Source: Nitrospirota bacterium (GTDB taxonomy: Bacteria; Nitrospinota_A; UBA7883). Taken from it: a stretch of 5,279 bases of DNA. The translations under genes were made by a program, and so were the position numbers. The stretch is taken from contig DRJW01000439.1 in NCBI GenBank assembly GCA_011052055.1, positions 1 through 5,279 on the forward strand, given 5' to 3'. Positions 5,210 to 5,279 of this stretch are shown piece after piece (position 1 is the stretch's first letter; every line of letters begins with the position of its first letter). The notes under the pieces are model-generated. The model was not told where the DNA came from. It did not search any database and worked only from the letters and a program-made list of their open reading frames with translations.

Positions 5210-5279
5210 CTATGAGTCGCTTGAGCTGTCATCGGAAGAGCCGCTGTCGCTTGAGCTGTCACCGGAAGAGCCGCTGTCG
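5210..5279 (-). CDS. C-terminus of an unidentified Ser/Asp-rich repeat protein, truncated by window edge
   Basis: Reading the minus strand from base 5278, the frame gives 22 residues and then a TAG stop at 5212-5210. The residues are two ten-residue units of pattern DSGSS[GD]DSSS followed by a final DS. The stop comes directly after the repeat array, as in many secreted or surface proteins with low-complexity Ser/Asp tails. Only this tail is visible, so neither function nor the main domain can be named. The GC hairpin and T-run at 5166-5115 would lie just downstream as terminator. The + strand frame through the same repeat is also open (unit SLELS[SP]EEPL), so the strand call is a preference, based on the placement of the stop and the commonness of such tails. 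Confidence 0.5.
   Translation of the reverse strand, partial: DSGSSGDSSSDSGSSDDSSSDS
5217..5279. repeat. Tandem repeat, 30-bp unit, at least 2.1 copies, running off the window
   Basis: Unit one covers 5217-5246 and unit two covers 5247-5276; TCG at 5277-5279 begins a third. The two full copies differ at a single base, T at 5232 against C at 5262. The 30-bp period equals ten codons and keeps frame on both strands. Such near-identity suggests recent duplication or gene conversion, and the array probably continues beyond the window. Confidence 0.9.

Noticed and set aside
5196..5279. Plus-strand gene starting at TTG 5196 and running through the 30-bp repeat
   Set aside because: It needs a TTG start without an SD right after a terminator-like region; the minus-strand Ser/Asp tail with a stop at the array end is the better reading, though not proven.
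5217..5279. The terminal repeat as a CRISPR array
   Set aside because: The units are directly contiguous with no spacers, and the period preserves codons.

Overview
The window carries the end of a flagellar late-structural operon, the flagellar CsrA/FliW switch, a pair of RNA-handling genes, and the edge of a repeat-bearing gene. All complete genes lie on the + strand. The genes suggest a motile, Gram-negative-type bacterium of moderate GC. The order flgK-flgL-csrA-fliW with an RRM protein and an RhlE-type helicase close by would suit Deltaproteobacteria-like, Nitrospirota-like or Nitrospinota-like lineages. This placement is inference from gene content; no taxonomic marker is present.

Layout. 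Positions 1-806 hold the C-terminal 267 residues of the hook-filament junction protein FlgK. After 14 bases comes flgL (821-2332), an unusually long junction protein with two hook-IN-like modules in its middle. A 62-base gap leads to csrA (2395-2646), which shares one base with fliW (2646-3095). Positions 3096-3468 contain no gene. Their first half is a GC-rich palindromic, REP-like block and their second half is an AT-rich leader. Next is a small RRM RNA-binding protein (3469-3735), then a 90-base gap with two perfect tandem hairpins, then an RhlE-type DEAD-box RNA helicase (3826-5097). A convergent intergenic stretch with a GC hairpin (5098-5209) separates the helicase from a 30-bp tandem repeat. 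That repeat is best read as the Ser/Asp-rich C-terminus of a minus-strand gene that leaves the window.

How it works together. FlgK and FlgL form the junction on which the flagellin filament grows. In characterised systems CsrA represses flagellin translation, and FliW, when displaced from flagellin, binds CsrA and lifts the repression. The two halves of the window therefore link filament assembly to its post-transcriptional control. The RRM protein and helicase form a second RNA-centred unit, plausibly for RNA remodelling or cold adaptation. The structured, SD-poor leaders around them suggest post-transcriptional control. I see no wholly new system. The least explained parts are the leader and hairpin elements around the RRM and helicase genes, the palindromic block after fliW, and the terminal repeat.
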